Part shown: one piece after another, positions 28,221-37,005 of the stretch
How the letters are laid out: each line of letters opens with the position of its first letter
Position numbering within the stretch: position 1 is the stretch's first letter
NCBI RefSeq assembly: GCF_017312485.1
Contig: NZ_BMBA01000011.1
Span: 1 to 64,000, forward strand
Direction of reading: 5' to 3'
DNA from: Clostridium zeae
GTDB taxonomy: Bacteria; Bacillota; Clostridia; Clostridiales; Clostridiaceae
DNA length: 64,000 bases
Translations under genes and position numbers: made by a program
The notes under the pieces: generated by a model
The model's input: the letters and a program-made list of their open reading frames with translations, nothing else
What the model was told of the DNA's origin: nothing
Database searches by the model: none

Positions 28221-28688
28221 ACTTCATAATTAAATTTATATTTTGGGCTATGTTTAAGAGCATTGTTGAAATTAAGTGGTTATAAAGGAGATGCTATATG
28301 AGCGAGCTATTAGAATTAAATGATTTTTTCAGATGTAGTGGCTCTAAAAAATCGCTAATCGTTCTTTATTAGTGTTTTTTTTACGCATCTGCCTTTTCTG
28401 AACGGATGTGAAGAAATTCTGGCAGGCGATATATTCTCACTTTTTACTCTTTAATCAGATAACCTTTCTATTTACTTAAATTTAAGATATGAAAGATTTA
28501 TAAAAAGCATTTATTATTAAAGAGTAAAACTGTACTGTTCGAACGTAGTGAGTTTACAGTTTTAGCCATGGAATATGACAAAATCATATTAATTCTTTGC
28601 GTAAGCTCATTAAAGCATCGGATGTATAACCACTTAATTTCAATACGGTGCTTTAACAGCGCCATATTTTTAAATTGAAGTGTTTTAT
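28221..28688. repeat. Family C palindrome interrupted by a family A element (copy C4)
   Basis: The left part (about 28221-28244) reads ACTTCATAATTAAATTTATA then TTTT, and the right part (28664-28688) reads ATATTTTTAAATTGAAGTG. Removing 28245-28663 and one ATATTTT rejoins them into a sequence matching the reverse complement of the intact short copy at 38894-38942. Confidence 0.75.
28245..28663 (+). repeat. Family A structured repeat, long form, copy A3, with target-site duplication
   Basis: 419 bp bounded by the direct duplication ATATTTT (28238-28244 and 28664-28670). Terminal inverted repeats begin GGGCTATGTTTAAGAGCA on the left and, reverse complemented, GGCGCTGTTAAAGCA on the right, continuing into TTGAAATTAAGTGGTTATA on both sides. 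The innermost hairpin AAAACTGTA/TACAGTTTT (28526-28563) presents GAACGTAGTGAG. Internal module at about 28345-28520 as in A1. It holds no ORF long enough for a transposase. Confidence 0.82.
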
Positions 28689-28689
28689 C

Positions 28690-31467
28690 TTAACATATTT
28701 CATATATATCAGAAAACTCGATATTAATTCGTTCAATTCTAGCATCTTCATTAGACATTATTATTGGAGTTTGCTCAATCTCTTTAATTAGAGTTATTGG
28801 TAGATTTATTATAAATTCACTCCCTTTATTTAAGGTACTCTTGGCACTGACTGTGCCTCCATGTAACTCGACTAAAGATTTCACCAGAGAAAGTCCTATT
28901 CCACTGCCCTCATGCTCTCTAGCTAAAGACTTATCCACTTGTCTAAATCTTTCAAATATAATATTTATCTGATCTTCTGGAATTCCTCTTCCATCATCTT
29001 TTATGGCTATTCTTACATTATCCCCAACTTGTTCTACCAACACCAATATTTTTCCATTACAATCTGTAAATTTAATAGCATTGGATAAAATATTTAGTAT
29101 TATTCTTTCGATTTTGTCTGGATCACAGTAAATATATAATTCTTCTACAAATGTATCAAATATCACTTCAATCCCTTTATTCTCAGCATAGGTAACAACA
29201 GATATAGTTATATCTTCTACAATTTTAATTACATCGTATACTCCACAGTTAAGTTTTAGGTAGCCAGCATCAATTTTGGTTATATCAATTAAGTTGTTTA
29301 TAAGTCTCAGCAATCTGTAACAATTTTGCCTTAATACATTACTATATTTCTCATAAGGCATCTTCGTTATATCTTCCTTATTTTTATATAAATCCAAAAC
29401 TTGTATAACAGAGAATATAACATTTATTGGAGTTCTGAGCTCATGAGATATGTTTGCAAAAAATTCTGTTTTCAATTGATCATATTGTAAAGCCTCATCT
29501 AGTTTTTTTCTATCCTTTTCATGCTCTTCCTTAAGCTCAACCATCTTTTTCTTCTCAGTAATATCTCTTGCTAAACATATAATCTTTGTAAGCTCACCGT
29601 CCTCTATTAAAGGTGAATAGTTTACTTCTAAGTATCTAGACTCTCCGTAGAATAAAAATGATATCTCGTGTCCCCTAACTATCAACCCTTCATTTAAGTA
29701 TTTTATTATATTAACTTCACTTTCGTAGTCAATATCATCAAATACCTGCTTTAGATATTTATTTAAAATACTCTCTTTACTTTTACCTAAAAGTTCGCAC
29801 ATTGCAGGATTTACATCAGTAATCCTTAAGGTTTTAGAATCAAGTACATAGATCATATCTGGACACATGTTAAATATTTCGGAATACTTTCTCTCACTCT
29901 CTTTTAATTCCTTTTCAGCTAATTTCTTATAAGTTATATTTCTAGCACTTATAATAGCCCCATCTATTTTATCTTTTTCTTCTACTGGATTAATAACGTA
30001 ATTCACATATATGTACGTATTCTTACCAGACTTCATTTTACACTCGTTTGTGACTATCTTATTTTTTTCCAAACATAATCTCATATCTTGCAGTACTTGT
30101 TGAACATCATTTTCAACTACATTATGCACCCAAGGAACCCTCTTATAGTCTTCATAGTTACCACCAAAGAGGTTAGTATAAGAAGGAGAACAGTAATCTA
30201 TCCTTCCCTCGATATCTATTTTACATATTAAATCATGAACACTGTCCGTGATCTGCCTAAACTTCTTCTCACTCTTCTGTAGTTGCAGTGACATATCTAT
30301 ATAGCTTGTATTATCATTCATAACTCCTAAATAAAACGTATCTTCCTCAATATCAAACTCATTTATATATGTATTAAAGTAAAAAACTTTCCCATCTTTT
30401 CCTACTAATTTACTTTCACCACTCCATTGTTTTTCCATATCTATAACTTTATTCATTTTATTTAAAGAACGATTCTTTCTGTTCGGCAAAATATCATTAA
30501 TATTTTTTCCCTCTACTGAATCATCACTGTAATTTTCCTTAATAAATTCATCAGCTGTCACATTAGTAAAACGTATGGTTCCTTGCTTATCTAAAATAAA
30601 AACAATACTAGGCATTTCTTGTAAGATCTTGTAATACTTAAGCATATCAGTTCTAAAGACATTCGTATTATCTATTATTTTTTTTGCGTCAATATATTTA
30701 TTTTTAAAACAAATACATATGCCTACCATAACTGTTAGGACAGATAGCATATAAAAAATATCAGCAAAAAAAATAAGTGCAGTTCTTTGTCCTAAATCAC
30801 AGAATGTATATACATGATTAAAAAACTCAAACATAGTTGAAGCTATAAAAAACTTCATTATAGCATCCTTGTATTCTTTTTGTTTTTTTATCAAGACAAT
30901 ACCTAGTACAAGAATTCCAAGAAGATCTATTATTGTCATTATAGATCTCCAATATATACTCCTATCACTTAAATATCCGTATAAGAATTTTATATCTATA
31001 TAGTAGAATACTACCCCTATAAAGAAACTTAAAACAGAATACATGCATATACTTTCTCCACTTACATGCTTAAGCTCTTTATTGTTATAAAGGAAGTAAA
31101 TAAAGCCAACAGTAATTACAAAACTTATTATATTATATCTTGTTGATAAAAAAGCTTGATTATATATACTAATTACACCACTGCCCTTACTCATAAGTTC
31201 AACACATTCAATAAACTTTATACCAAATAAAGTCATAGTACTTAATCCGATAAATAATATATAACTTTTTTTCGATACATCAAAGTATATTAAAATCATA
31301 AACGCAACTATAAAAGTAATTACAGTCTCAGCTGGTATCATACCATCTATATAAGATTTTGATATTTTAATATCTATATTAGAACCATATTCTAAAAAAA
31401 TCAGAAAAATAAATCCTATATAAATACTAAAATATGAGAGATTCTTCTCGGCATTTTTATGATTCAT
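28690..31467 (-). CDS. MASE3-PAS-PAS-PAS sensor histidine kinase
   Basis: 925 residues from the ATG at 31467 (GGAAGGA upstream); an ATG at 31494 overlapping the previous stop is an alternative. An N-terminal membrane domain of about eight spans (MASE3-like) is followed by three PAS domains (about 280-400, 405-520, 525-645), HisKA with His near 675 in FFANISHELRTPINVIFSV and HATPase_c with NILSNAIKFTD and EGSGIGLSLVKSLVELHGG. No receiver domain. It follows a MASE3-PAS protein lacking a kinase in the same operon. No response regulator lies adjacent, so it is an orphan kinase. Confidence 0.9.
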   Translation of the reverse strand: MNHKNAEKNLSYFSIYIGFIFLIFLEYGSNIDIKISKSYIDGMIPAETVITFIVAFMILIYFDVSKKSYILFIGLSTMTLFGIKFIECVELMSKGSGVISIYNQAFLSTRYNIISFVITVGFIYFLYNNKELKHVSGESICMYSVLSFFIGVVFYYIDIKFLYGYLSDRSIYWRSIMTIIDLLGILVLGIVLIKKQKEYKDAIMKFFIASTMFEFFNHVYTFCDLGQRTALIFFADIFYMLSVLTVMVGICICFKNKYIDAKKIIDNTNVFRTDMLKYYKILQEMPSIVFILDKQGTIRFTNVTADEFIKENYSDDSVEGKNINDILPNRKNRSLNKMNKVIDMEKQWSGESKLVGKDGKVFYFNTYINEFDIEEDTFYLGVMNDNTSYIDMSLQLQKSEKKFRQITDSVHDLICKIDIEGRIDYCSPSYTNLFGGNYEDYKRVPWVHNVVENDVQQVLQDMRLCLEKNKIVTNECKMKSGKNTYIYVNYVINPVEEKDKIDGAIISARNITYKKLAEKELKESERKYSEIFNMCPDMIYVLDSKTLRITDVNPAMCELLGKSKESILNKYLKQVFDDIDYESEVNIIKYLNEGLIVRGHEISFLFYGESRYLEVNYSPLIEDGELTKIICLARDITEKKKMVELKEEHEKDRKKLDEALQYDQLKTEFFANISHELRTPINVIFSVIQVLDLYKNKEDITKMPYEKYSNVLRQNCYRLLRLINNLIDITKIDAGYLKLNCGVYDVIKIVEDITISVVTYAENKGIEVIFDTFVEELYIYCDPDKIERIILNILSNAIKFTDCNGKILVLVEQVGDNVRIAIKDDGRGIPEDQINIIFERFRQVDKSLAREHEGSGIGLSLVKSLVELHGGTVSAKSTLNKGSEFIINLPITLIKEIEQTPIIMSNEDARIERINIEFSDIYEIC

Positions 31468-31490
31468 CCTTGTTATCCTTCCATAATAAT

Positions 31491-32756
31491 TCATAGATTT
31501 TTATAACTTATATCCTTTGATACAATAATCTTACCAGTAATCTTACCTTCTTCAAAAATAAAATTAGCAATTGATTCAGCAAGAATATAGTTACCATTAT
31601 TTTTTCTTATTCTATGGACGATAGGTGTAGTGTGGCTTTTTTCTAAGTTAATCAGTACCCTAGCTTTTAATATTTCCTCTGGATGAGTTATGGTAAAAAA
31701 ACTTGCTCCAACTACTCTCTCTTCTGCAAATTCTGATAGAGAATAGAATTTTTTTGATGCGTAGTTTATTCTTCCCTCTACATCTACTAAAAACAAAATC
31801 TCCTGTAAATTGTCTTCAATCGCCATATACGATTCGATGAAACTATCAATATTGTTTGAATAATTTTTCACCGTATGTCCTATTTCTTTATCTATAGGTA
31901 TCTCATTTATTATATCATTATTTATATAGCCATCTTTAACTAAGTTGGACTCTTTATTTATTAATGTCTTATATGAGATTTCCAAACACATTATCCCAGA
32001 AATTAATAAAGCAATCATTACAACTTCGGCAGCAACTATAAAAACAGAATTTTGCCCCTGTGAATAAAAGGCATAATACTTGCAAAAAATAGGCAGTAAA
32101 GTTGAATATATTAATAAATTCGAAAAATCGTTCTTATTATTTAAGTTATATATTATTACAATTATGACCACAAATGCATTTACTAGCATAGTATTTATAT
32201 ACGTTATTACCATTTTTTGTTCAGATAAATTCAAACATTGGGGCAATATTATATAAATATCAATTAAAGTAGTACATAGTCCCAACACCCCACCAATCAG
32301 TAGCAATATACTATTCTTTTTTCTTGTCTGGAAGAGGTTAATCGTATTGTATTTTAAAGCAAATAATATAATTATAGGCCTTAATGTAAGACCTATAGCA
32401 AATGGATAGCTAACTCTACTTATAATGAGATTATCATTGGCTCCATTTATATTTAAGTTTGTAAAAACTTGCCTAAATAGGAACTCAAAACAAAAATACA
32501 TATAACTAAAGCAAATAGCTATAGGTATTACTCTATGCTCGTATGAAAAATATTTAAAGCATCTATACAAAAATAGGAGAGAGAAGATTATTATTACAAC
32601 TTTAAGTCGATTTACAACTTCATGAAAATTGTAAAATTCATATCTTTCTAAAATTCTTAATGATATGGCAAATAATATGATTAACAAAAAAATTACCATT
32701 GTATTAATTTTTACATATTTAGATACTTTTTTGTGTATATGTAGAAAATAGCTCAT
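31491..32756 (-). CDS. MASE3-like membrane sensor with PAS domain, no output domain
   Basis: 421 residues from the ATG at 32756 (AGGTGG 8 bases upstream). About eight hydrophobic segments (residues 15-270) resemble the membrane domain of the neighbouring kinase. One PAS domain (about 310-415: EILFLVDVEGRINYASKKFYSLSEF, RVVGASFFTITHPEE) ends with GKIIVSKDISYK, where a kinase would normally begin. It stops there in frame, just before the full kinase gene. It could be a co-sensor of that kinase or a split paralogue. Confidence 0.82.
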   Translation of the reverse strand: MSYFLHIHKKVSKYVKINTMVIFLLIILFAISLRILERYEFYNFHEVVNRLKVVIIIFSLLFLYRCFKYFSYEHRVIPIAICFSYMYFCFEFLFRQVFTNLNINGANDNLIISRVSYPFAIGLTLRPIIILFALKYNTINLFQTRKKNSILLLIGGVLGLCTTLIDIYIILPQCLNLSEQKMVITYINTMLVNAFVVIIVIIYNLNNKNDFSNLLIYSTLLPIFCKYYAFYSQGQNSVFIVAAEVVMIALLISGIMCLEISYKTLINKESNLVKDGYINNDIINEIPIDKEIGHTVKNYSNNIDSFIESYMAIEDNLQEILFLVDVEGRINYASKKFYSLSEFAEERVVGASFFTITHPEEILKARVLINLEKSHTTPIVHRIRKNNGNYILAESIANFIFEEGKITGKIIVSKDISYKNL

Positions 32757-33020
32757 ATTATTATCCACCTATTATAAAAATTGTAATTTACTAATTAATT
32801 ATACTATCAATTATCATTTTTTTAAAATTTAATTATCGCAATTATCGATATATAGTTGTATTTTTTCAATTTCATTTACTCAAGTTTTTAATTAAATAAT
32901 AATGGATTAAATAAATATATATAAACTCATCTCTACTGTTCTAAAAAAGTACAGAAATAAATCGCATTTTTATTATTAATGTATATTTTTGTAGCATTTT
33001 TAAATATAAAGTGAAAAAAT

Positions 33021-33055
33021 AAAAGCTAACGACTCATATTTGATCGTTAGCTTTT
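33021..33055 (-). terminator. Terminator of nth
   Basis: Perfect 12-bp stem AAAAGCTAACGA/TCGTTAGCTTTT with an 11-base loop, followed by a T-rich minus-strand tail. The remaining gap to 32757 is AT-rich with no recognised element. Confidence 0.88.
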
Positions 33056-33065
33056 ACTTTAAGCT

Positions 33066-33698
33066 CTATTTTGCTATACTCTTATAGTATTTGCACATAT
33101 GCTTTATAGGGCATACCTCGCATTTAGGATTTCTAGCAGTGCAACATCTTCTACCATGAAATATTAATAAATGATGAGCCAAAGACCATTCTTTCTTTGG
33201 AAGCTCTTTTTGAAGCTGTAATTCTACATCATATACATTCTCTGAATCGGCAAGGCCAATTCTATTAGAAACCCTAAAAACATGTGTATCTACAGCAATT
33301 GATGGAACTCCAAACGCATTTGAAAGTACTACATTCGCAGTTTTCCTACCAGCTCCAGCAAGAGAAGTTATGCCTTCCATAGTATCTGGAACTTCTCCAT
33401 TAAAATTCTCCTTAAGCTGCCTGCACATCATCATTATATTTTTCGCTTTATTTCTATAAAGTCCTATCTGTTTTATTCTATCCTCTAACTCTTCTTGAGA
33501 TATAAGTAAAAAATCATCAACTGTAGGATATTTGTCAAATAAATCCTTCGTTACCTCATTTACTTTTTTATCAGTAGTCTGAGCTGAAAGTATGGTAGCT
33601 ACAAGAAGTTGAAAAGGTGTTCCATAATCAAGTTCACACTTTGCATCAGGATACTGCTCTTTTAATAGTTCTAGTATATTTCTTGTGCTCTTCTTCAT
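33066..33698 (-). CDS. nth: Endonuclease III
   Basis: 210 residues, bifunctional DNA glycosylase/AP lyase for oxidised pyrimidines. Helix-hairpin-helix ITSLAGAGRKTANVVLSNAFG with catalytic Lys near 120, catalytic Asp in VDTHVFRVSNRIGL near 138 and a [4Fe-4S] cluster motif C-x6-C-x2-C-x5-C at the C-terminus (CTARNPKCEVCPIKHMC). ATG start preceded by a purine-rich AGGT. A family A repeat lies between it and queG, so it is probably transcribed separately. Confidence 0.95.
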   Translation of the reverse strand: MKKSTRNILELLKEQYPDAKCELDYGTPFQLLVATILSAQTTDKKVNEVTKDLFDKYPTVDDFLLISQEELEDRIKQIGLYRNKAKNIMMMCRQLKENFNGEVPDTMEGITSLAGAGRKTANVVLSNAFGVPSIAVDTHVFRVSNRIGLADSENVYDVELQLQKELPKKEWSLAHHLLIFHGRRCCTARNPKCEVCPIKHMCKYYKSIAK

Positions 33699-33774
33699 TT
33701 TGTACCTCCATTTATGAACCTGTAATTTGTAATTATGTTTATTAATCCTTCAAGATCTAGTGCAAATTTAAATA

Positions 33775-34010
33775 TGTATAATCAAATAGTAGTTTAAAAT
33801 TAATGTATCACACTGGAGATACTATATGAGTGAGCTATTAGAATTAAATGATTTTCGGAAATGGAATAGCGTAAGGAAATTGTATTGTCCGAACGTAGTG
33901 AGTTATACAATTTTAGCTATTCCATTGTAGAAAATCATATTAATTCTTTGCGAAGCTCATTAAAGTATCGGAGGAGTGACACATTAATTTTAGTAAAGTA
34001 CTTTAATGTA
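33775..34010 (+). repeat. Family A structured repeat, short form, copy A4
   Basis: Outer arms AAATTAATGTATCAC/GTGACACATTAATTT, middle arms as in A1, inner stem GGAATAGC/GCTATTCC, innermost hairpin AAATTGTAT/ATACAATTT (33877-33913) with loop word GAACGTAGTGAG. It ends 2-3 bases from the queG stop codon. Flanks are less clear than in A3. The long-form module is absent. Confidence 0.78.
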
Positions 34011-34012
34011 AT

Positions 34013-35005
34013 CTATTCCTTAAGCCTTTCAATCATTAGTTTATACTGCTCCAAATATGGAGAATTTAATTCTTCATTTGCAATATCCTTGTTTTGGAAC
34101 AAACCTTTCCGTATGAGAGCGTTTCTTCTTAAAACGTTTTTACCTCTCCACCCACAGGATGTGGCTTTAAAACTACTTTTGAAATCAGAATTAGATATAT
34201 TTATTATGTTATCCACATTATCATTATTCATAAAATTCATGGGATAAAACTCTTTTATAGGCGATAAATATTTTACTTTATTATATGGGCACTTGTTCTG
34301 ACAACTATCACAACCAAACACTCTTCCATCCATTAACTTAGCGAATTTATAATCTATTTCCTTTTTCTGAGTTATATACGACATACATATATTAGGATTT
34401 TTATTGTTTTTATTAATTGATTTTGTAGGGCATTCTTTATAGCAAACTTCACAACTTCCACATTTCGTAAAATACTTTATATCATTAAAAGTACGATTTG
34501 TAGACTCCGGAATTTCTAGGTCTGTTATTATTTCACCTAAAAAAACATATGAACCATACTTTTCAGTTATAATCATATTATTTTTACCAATAAACCCTAC
34601 ACCTGATAGATATGCAATATATCTTTCAGGTAATGTGTTACTGTCTGTAAATGCAAGTGCTTTCCCCCCTAATTCATTGATGAAAGTCACTATTTTTTCT
34701 AAATAACTATGTACTACAGTATGATAGTCCATACCTCTAGTATAAACAGAAAATCCATTTTCTATATAATCCACATTATGAAGATAAGGGAAAGCTATAG
34801 ATACTATAGTCTTTCCCTCACTCATATAATGATTTGGATTTATTCTTTTTTCTATATCTGTTTCTTCAAATTCATTCTCAATACCTTGTGATTTTCTTTC
34901 AGTGTAGAACTCTCTTAACTCATTGAAAGTCCTGCACTGTGCAAAACCAACAGTATCTAAGCCTAAATTCATGCAAAATCTTTTAATTTCAACTGATAGA
35001 TTCAT
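34013..35005 (-). CDS. queG: Epoxyqueuosine reductase QueG-like iron-sulfur protein
   Basis: 330 residues. QueG reduces epoxyqueuosine to queuosine in tRNA, using cobalamin and two [4Fe-4S] clusters. Seen: the DUF1730 domain with YTRGMDYH and ALAFTDSNTLPERYIAYLSGVGFIGKNN, the ferredoxin motifs CGSCEVCYKECPTKSI and CDSCQNKCPYNK, and a further Cys in NPNICMSYIT. The gene starts 3 bases after cysE, so it is expressed with the Cys operon. Identity as QueG rather than another family member is inferred from overall motifs. Confidence 0.85.
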   Translation of the reverse strand: MNLSVEIKRFCMNLGLDTVGFAQCRTFNELREFYTERKSQGIENEFEETDIEKRINPNHYMSEGKTIVSIAFPYLHNVDYIENGFSVYTRGMDYHTVVHSYLEKIVTFINELGGKALAFTDSNTLPERYIAYLSGVGFIGKNNMIITEKYGSYVFLGEIITDLEIPESTNRTFNDIKYFTKCGSCEVCYKECPTKSINKNNKNPNICMSYITQKKEIDYKFAKLMDGRVFGCDSCQNKCPYNKVKYLSPIKEFYPMNFMNNDNVDNIINISNSDFKSSFKATSCGWRGKNVLRRNALIRKGLFQNKDIANEELNSPYLEQYKLMIERLKE

Positions 35006-35008
35006 AAA

Positions 35009-35590
35009 CTAAATCACCATATCATTATATATTTTCTTTCTTCTGCCTCTAAAATCTTCTATCTCAATTATTGGCAAATTTCTCACAATAAATCTGGCTG
35101 GTATACCTACAGCAGTTGCACCAGCAGGCACATCTGTAAGTACCACTGAGTTAGCACCAATTTTCACATCATTTCCTATATTTATAGGCCCTAGAACCTT
35201 AGCCCCTGTTCCTATAACTACATTATCACCAACTGTAGGGTGCCTTTTACCTTTATCTTTTCCAGTGCCACCAAGAGTAACTCCATGATATATGACAACA
35301 TCGTTACCTATAACACTAGTTTCTCCGATAACTACTCCCATACCATGATCTATAAATAAACCTCTGCCTATTTGAGCACCTGGATGTATCTCTATACCTG
35401 TAAAAAGTCTTACTACCTGAGATATTAATCTTGCTATAAAGAACATCTTTCTTTTATAAAACCAACTAGATACTCTGTGCCCATTTACTGCATGAACACT
35501 TGGGTAAAGCAGTAAAACTTCAAACCAACCTCTTGCTGCTGGATCATTTTCAAGTATCTTTTTTATATCGTACCTAAGGTTCTTAAACAC
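35009..35590 (-). CDS. cysE: Serine O-acetyltransferase (short EpsC-type)
   Basis: 193 residues. Acetylates serine with acetyl-CoA to give O-acetylserine, the substrate of CysK encoded directly before it. Left-handed beta-helix hexapeptides are evident: [56 protein letters not shown]. Catalytic His lies in the IDHG and IYHG segments. It lacks the longer N-terminal helical domain of E. coli CysE, as in other Firmicutes. Start is GTG with AAAGGTG 9 bases upstream. Under T-box control. Confidence 0.94.
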   Translation of the reverse strand: MFKNLRYDIKKILENDPAARGWFEVLLLYPSVHAVNGHRVSSWFYKRKMFFIARLISQVVRLFTGIEIHPGAQIGRGLFIDHGMGVVIGETSVIGNDVVIYHGVTLGGTGKDKGKRHPTVGDNVVIGTGAKVLGPINIGNDVKIGANSVVLTDVPAGATAVGIPARFIVRNLPIIEIEDFRGRRKKIYNDMVI

Positions 35591-35609
35591 CTATTATCAC
35601 ACCTTTATA

Positions 35610-36518
35610 TTATTCATATAGGCCCATTGAAAGATATTTTTCTCCTCCATCTGGTGCTACTACTAAGATTTTTTTGCCTGGACCATATTCCTTAGCTAAT
35701 TCTAAAGCAGCATGAAGTGCACCACCTGAAGATATGCCTATAAGTACACCTTCGTTAGCTCCAAAGTTTCTAGCAGCTGCAAAGGAATCTTCTTCTTTAA
35801 CTTGAACAACTTTATCAACTACTGAGCTATCATATATTTCTGGAATAAATCCTGCTCCTATACCTTGAATCTTATGTGGACCAGGTGCTCCACCTGAAAT
35901 TACAGGTGACTTTTCTGGTTCTACAGCTACAACTGTAACATCACTCTTTAATTCTTTTAGTTTCTTACCAACACCTGATATTGTTCCTCCAGTACCAACT
36001 CCAGCAACAAATACATTTATGTCTGGTAGATCTTTAAGTATTTCTTCAGCTGTAGTTGCATAGTGTTTTTCTGGATTAGCTATATTTAAGAATTGTTGTG
36101 GCATGAAATATCCATTTTCTTTCACTAATTCTTCTGCTCTTGCTATAGCACCTTTCATTCCCTTAGCGCCTTCTGTTAATACAAGTTCAGCTCCATAAGC
36201 TTTTATTAAGTCTCTTCTTTCCTTACTCATTGTTTCAGGCATTACTATAACAACTTTATATCCTTTTAATTTTCCAATCATAGCTAATGCTATTCCAGTA
36301 TTTCCACTTGTAGGTTCTACTATAGTGTCTCCAGCTTTTAATAGACCTAAAGCTTCAGCCTTTTCTATCATACCGTAAGCAGCTCTATCTTTAACACTTC
36401 CACCTGGATTAAACTTTTCAAGCTTTACATATACCTCAGCTGAATTTTCTCCTGTTAAAGTGTTTACTTTTAGTACCGGTGTGTTTCCAAGTAATTCTAA
36501 TGCATTATTAAATAACAT
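35610..36518 (-). CDS. cysK: Cysteine synthase A (O-acetylserine sulfhydrylase)
   Basis: 302 residues from the ATG at 36518 (GGAGG 8 bases upstream; five extra codons in frame are unsupported). PLP-dependent enzyme forming cysteine from O-acetylserine and sulfide. PLP Lys in FNPGGSVKDRAAYGMIEKA near residue 40, substrate loop PTSGNTGIALA, phosphate loop GVGTGGTISGVG and active-site ISSGGALHAALE. First gene of cysK-cysE-queG, preceded by a T-box leader reading a Cys codon. Confidence 0.96.
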   Translation of the reverse strand: MLFNNALELLGNTPVLKVNTLTGENSAEVYVKLEKFNPGGSVKDRAAYGMIEKAEALGLLKAGDTIVEPTSGNTGIALAMIGKLKGYKVVIVMPETMSKERRDLIKAYGAELVLTEGAKGMKGAIARAEELVKENGYFMPQQFLNIANPEKHYATTAEEILKDLPDINVFVAGVGTGGTISGVGKKLKELKSDVTVVAVEPEKSPVISGGAPGPHKIQGIGAGFIPEIYDSSVVDKVVQVKEEDSFAAARNFGANEGVLIGISSGGALHAALELAKEYGPGKKILVVAPDGGEKYLSMGLYE

Positions 36519-36675
36519 ATCTCTAACCTCCAAAAATTATATTTATTATTTTATTAATTATCTTAAATTTTAAAATTATCCACAGATTTTTATTCTCTAT
36601 CTTTATAATAATTGATCTTTTGTTATCCTAAAATTAGTTAGCTACAAACTTTTACATTTAAGATTTAATAAAGAA

Positions 36676-36895
36676 TAAAAAAAACTTCATCTCTTATTAG
36701 AGACGAAGATATTTCGCGTTTCCACTCTACTTAGATCAAAATGATCTCACTCACGATAAGCACTATCATGCTTCCTTGCTATAACGGGCATCCCGGGATC
36801 ACCTACTAAAAGTTCAGCTACCTGCTCCAAAGCGCACTTCTCATAAAATCCAAGTAGAAGATTCACACCATCTCTTCCTCTCTGAGACCTTCATT
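36676..36895 (-). promoter_or_regulatory. T-box riboswitch leader, predicted Cys-tRNA specific, upstream of cysK
   Basis: On the minus strand, a stem I region with distal loop GGTGTGAA (near 36869) and specifier segment GAAGTGCGC (UGC, complement of 36834-36836) is followed by stems II/III. The T-box bulge AGAGTGGAAACGCG (36715-36728) comes next, then the terminator CTTCGTCTCT/AGAGATGAAG (36685-36708) with eight T residues. Uncharged tRNA-Cys would stabilise the antiterminator and switch on cysK-cysE-queG. The bulge departs slightly from the usual GGGTGGNACCGCG. Confidence 0.85.
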
Positions 36896-37005
36896 TATGA
36901 TACTTTTCTTTTTCTTTGCATTTAAAGTTGAGTATTTTGATATGTTTAATCTTAATTTTATTATATGCTAATTGTTTTAAATGTCAACAATATTTTTATA
37001 TAATA

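Noticed and set aside
28245-28663. Insertion sequence with transposase
   Set aside because: The 419-bp element has no ORF longer than about 25 codons, so it can only be non-autonomous.
33885-34247. 120-residue plus-strand ORF
   Set aside because: It runs through family A copy A4 and antisense through queG, with no ribosome binding site and no recognisable domain.
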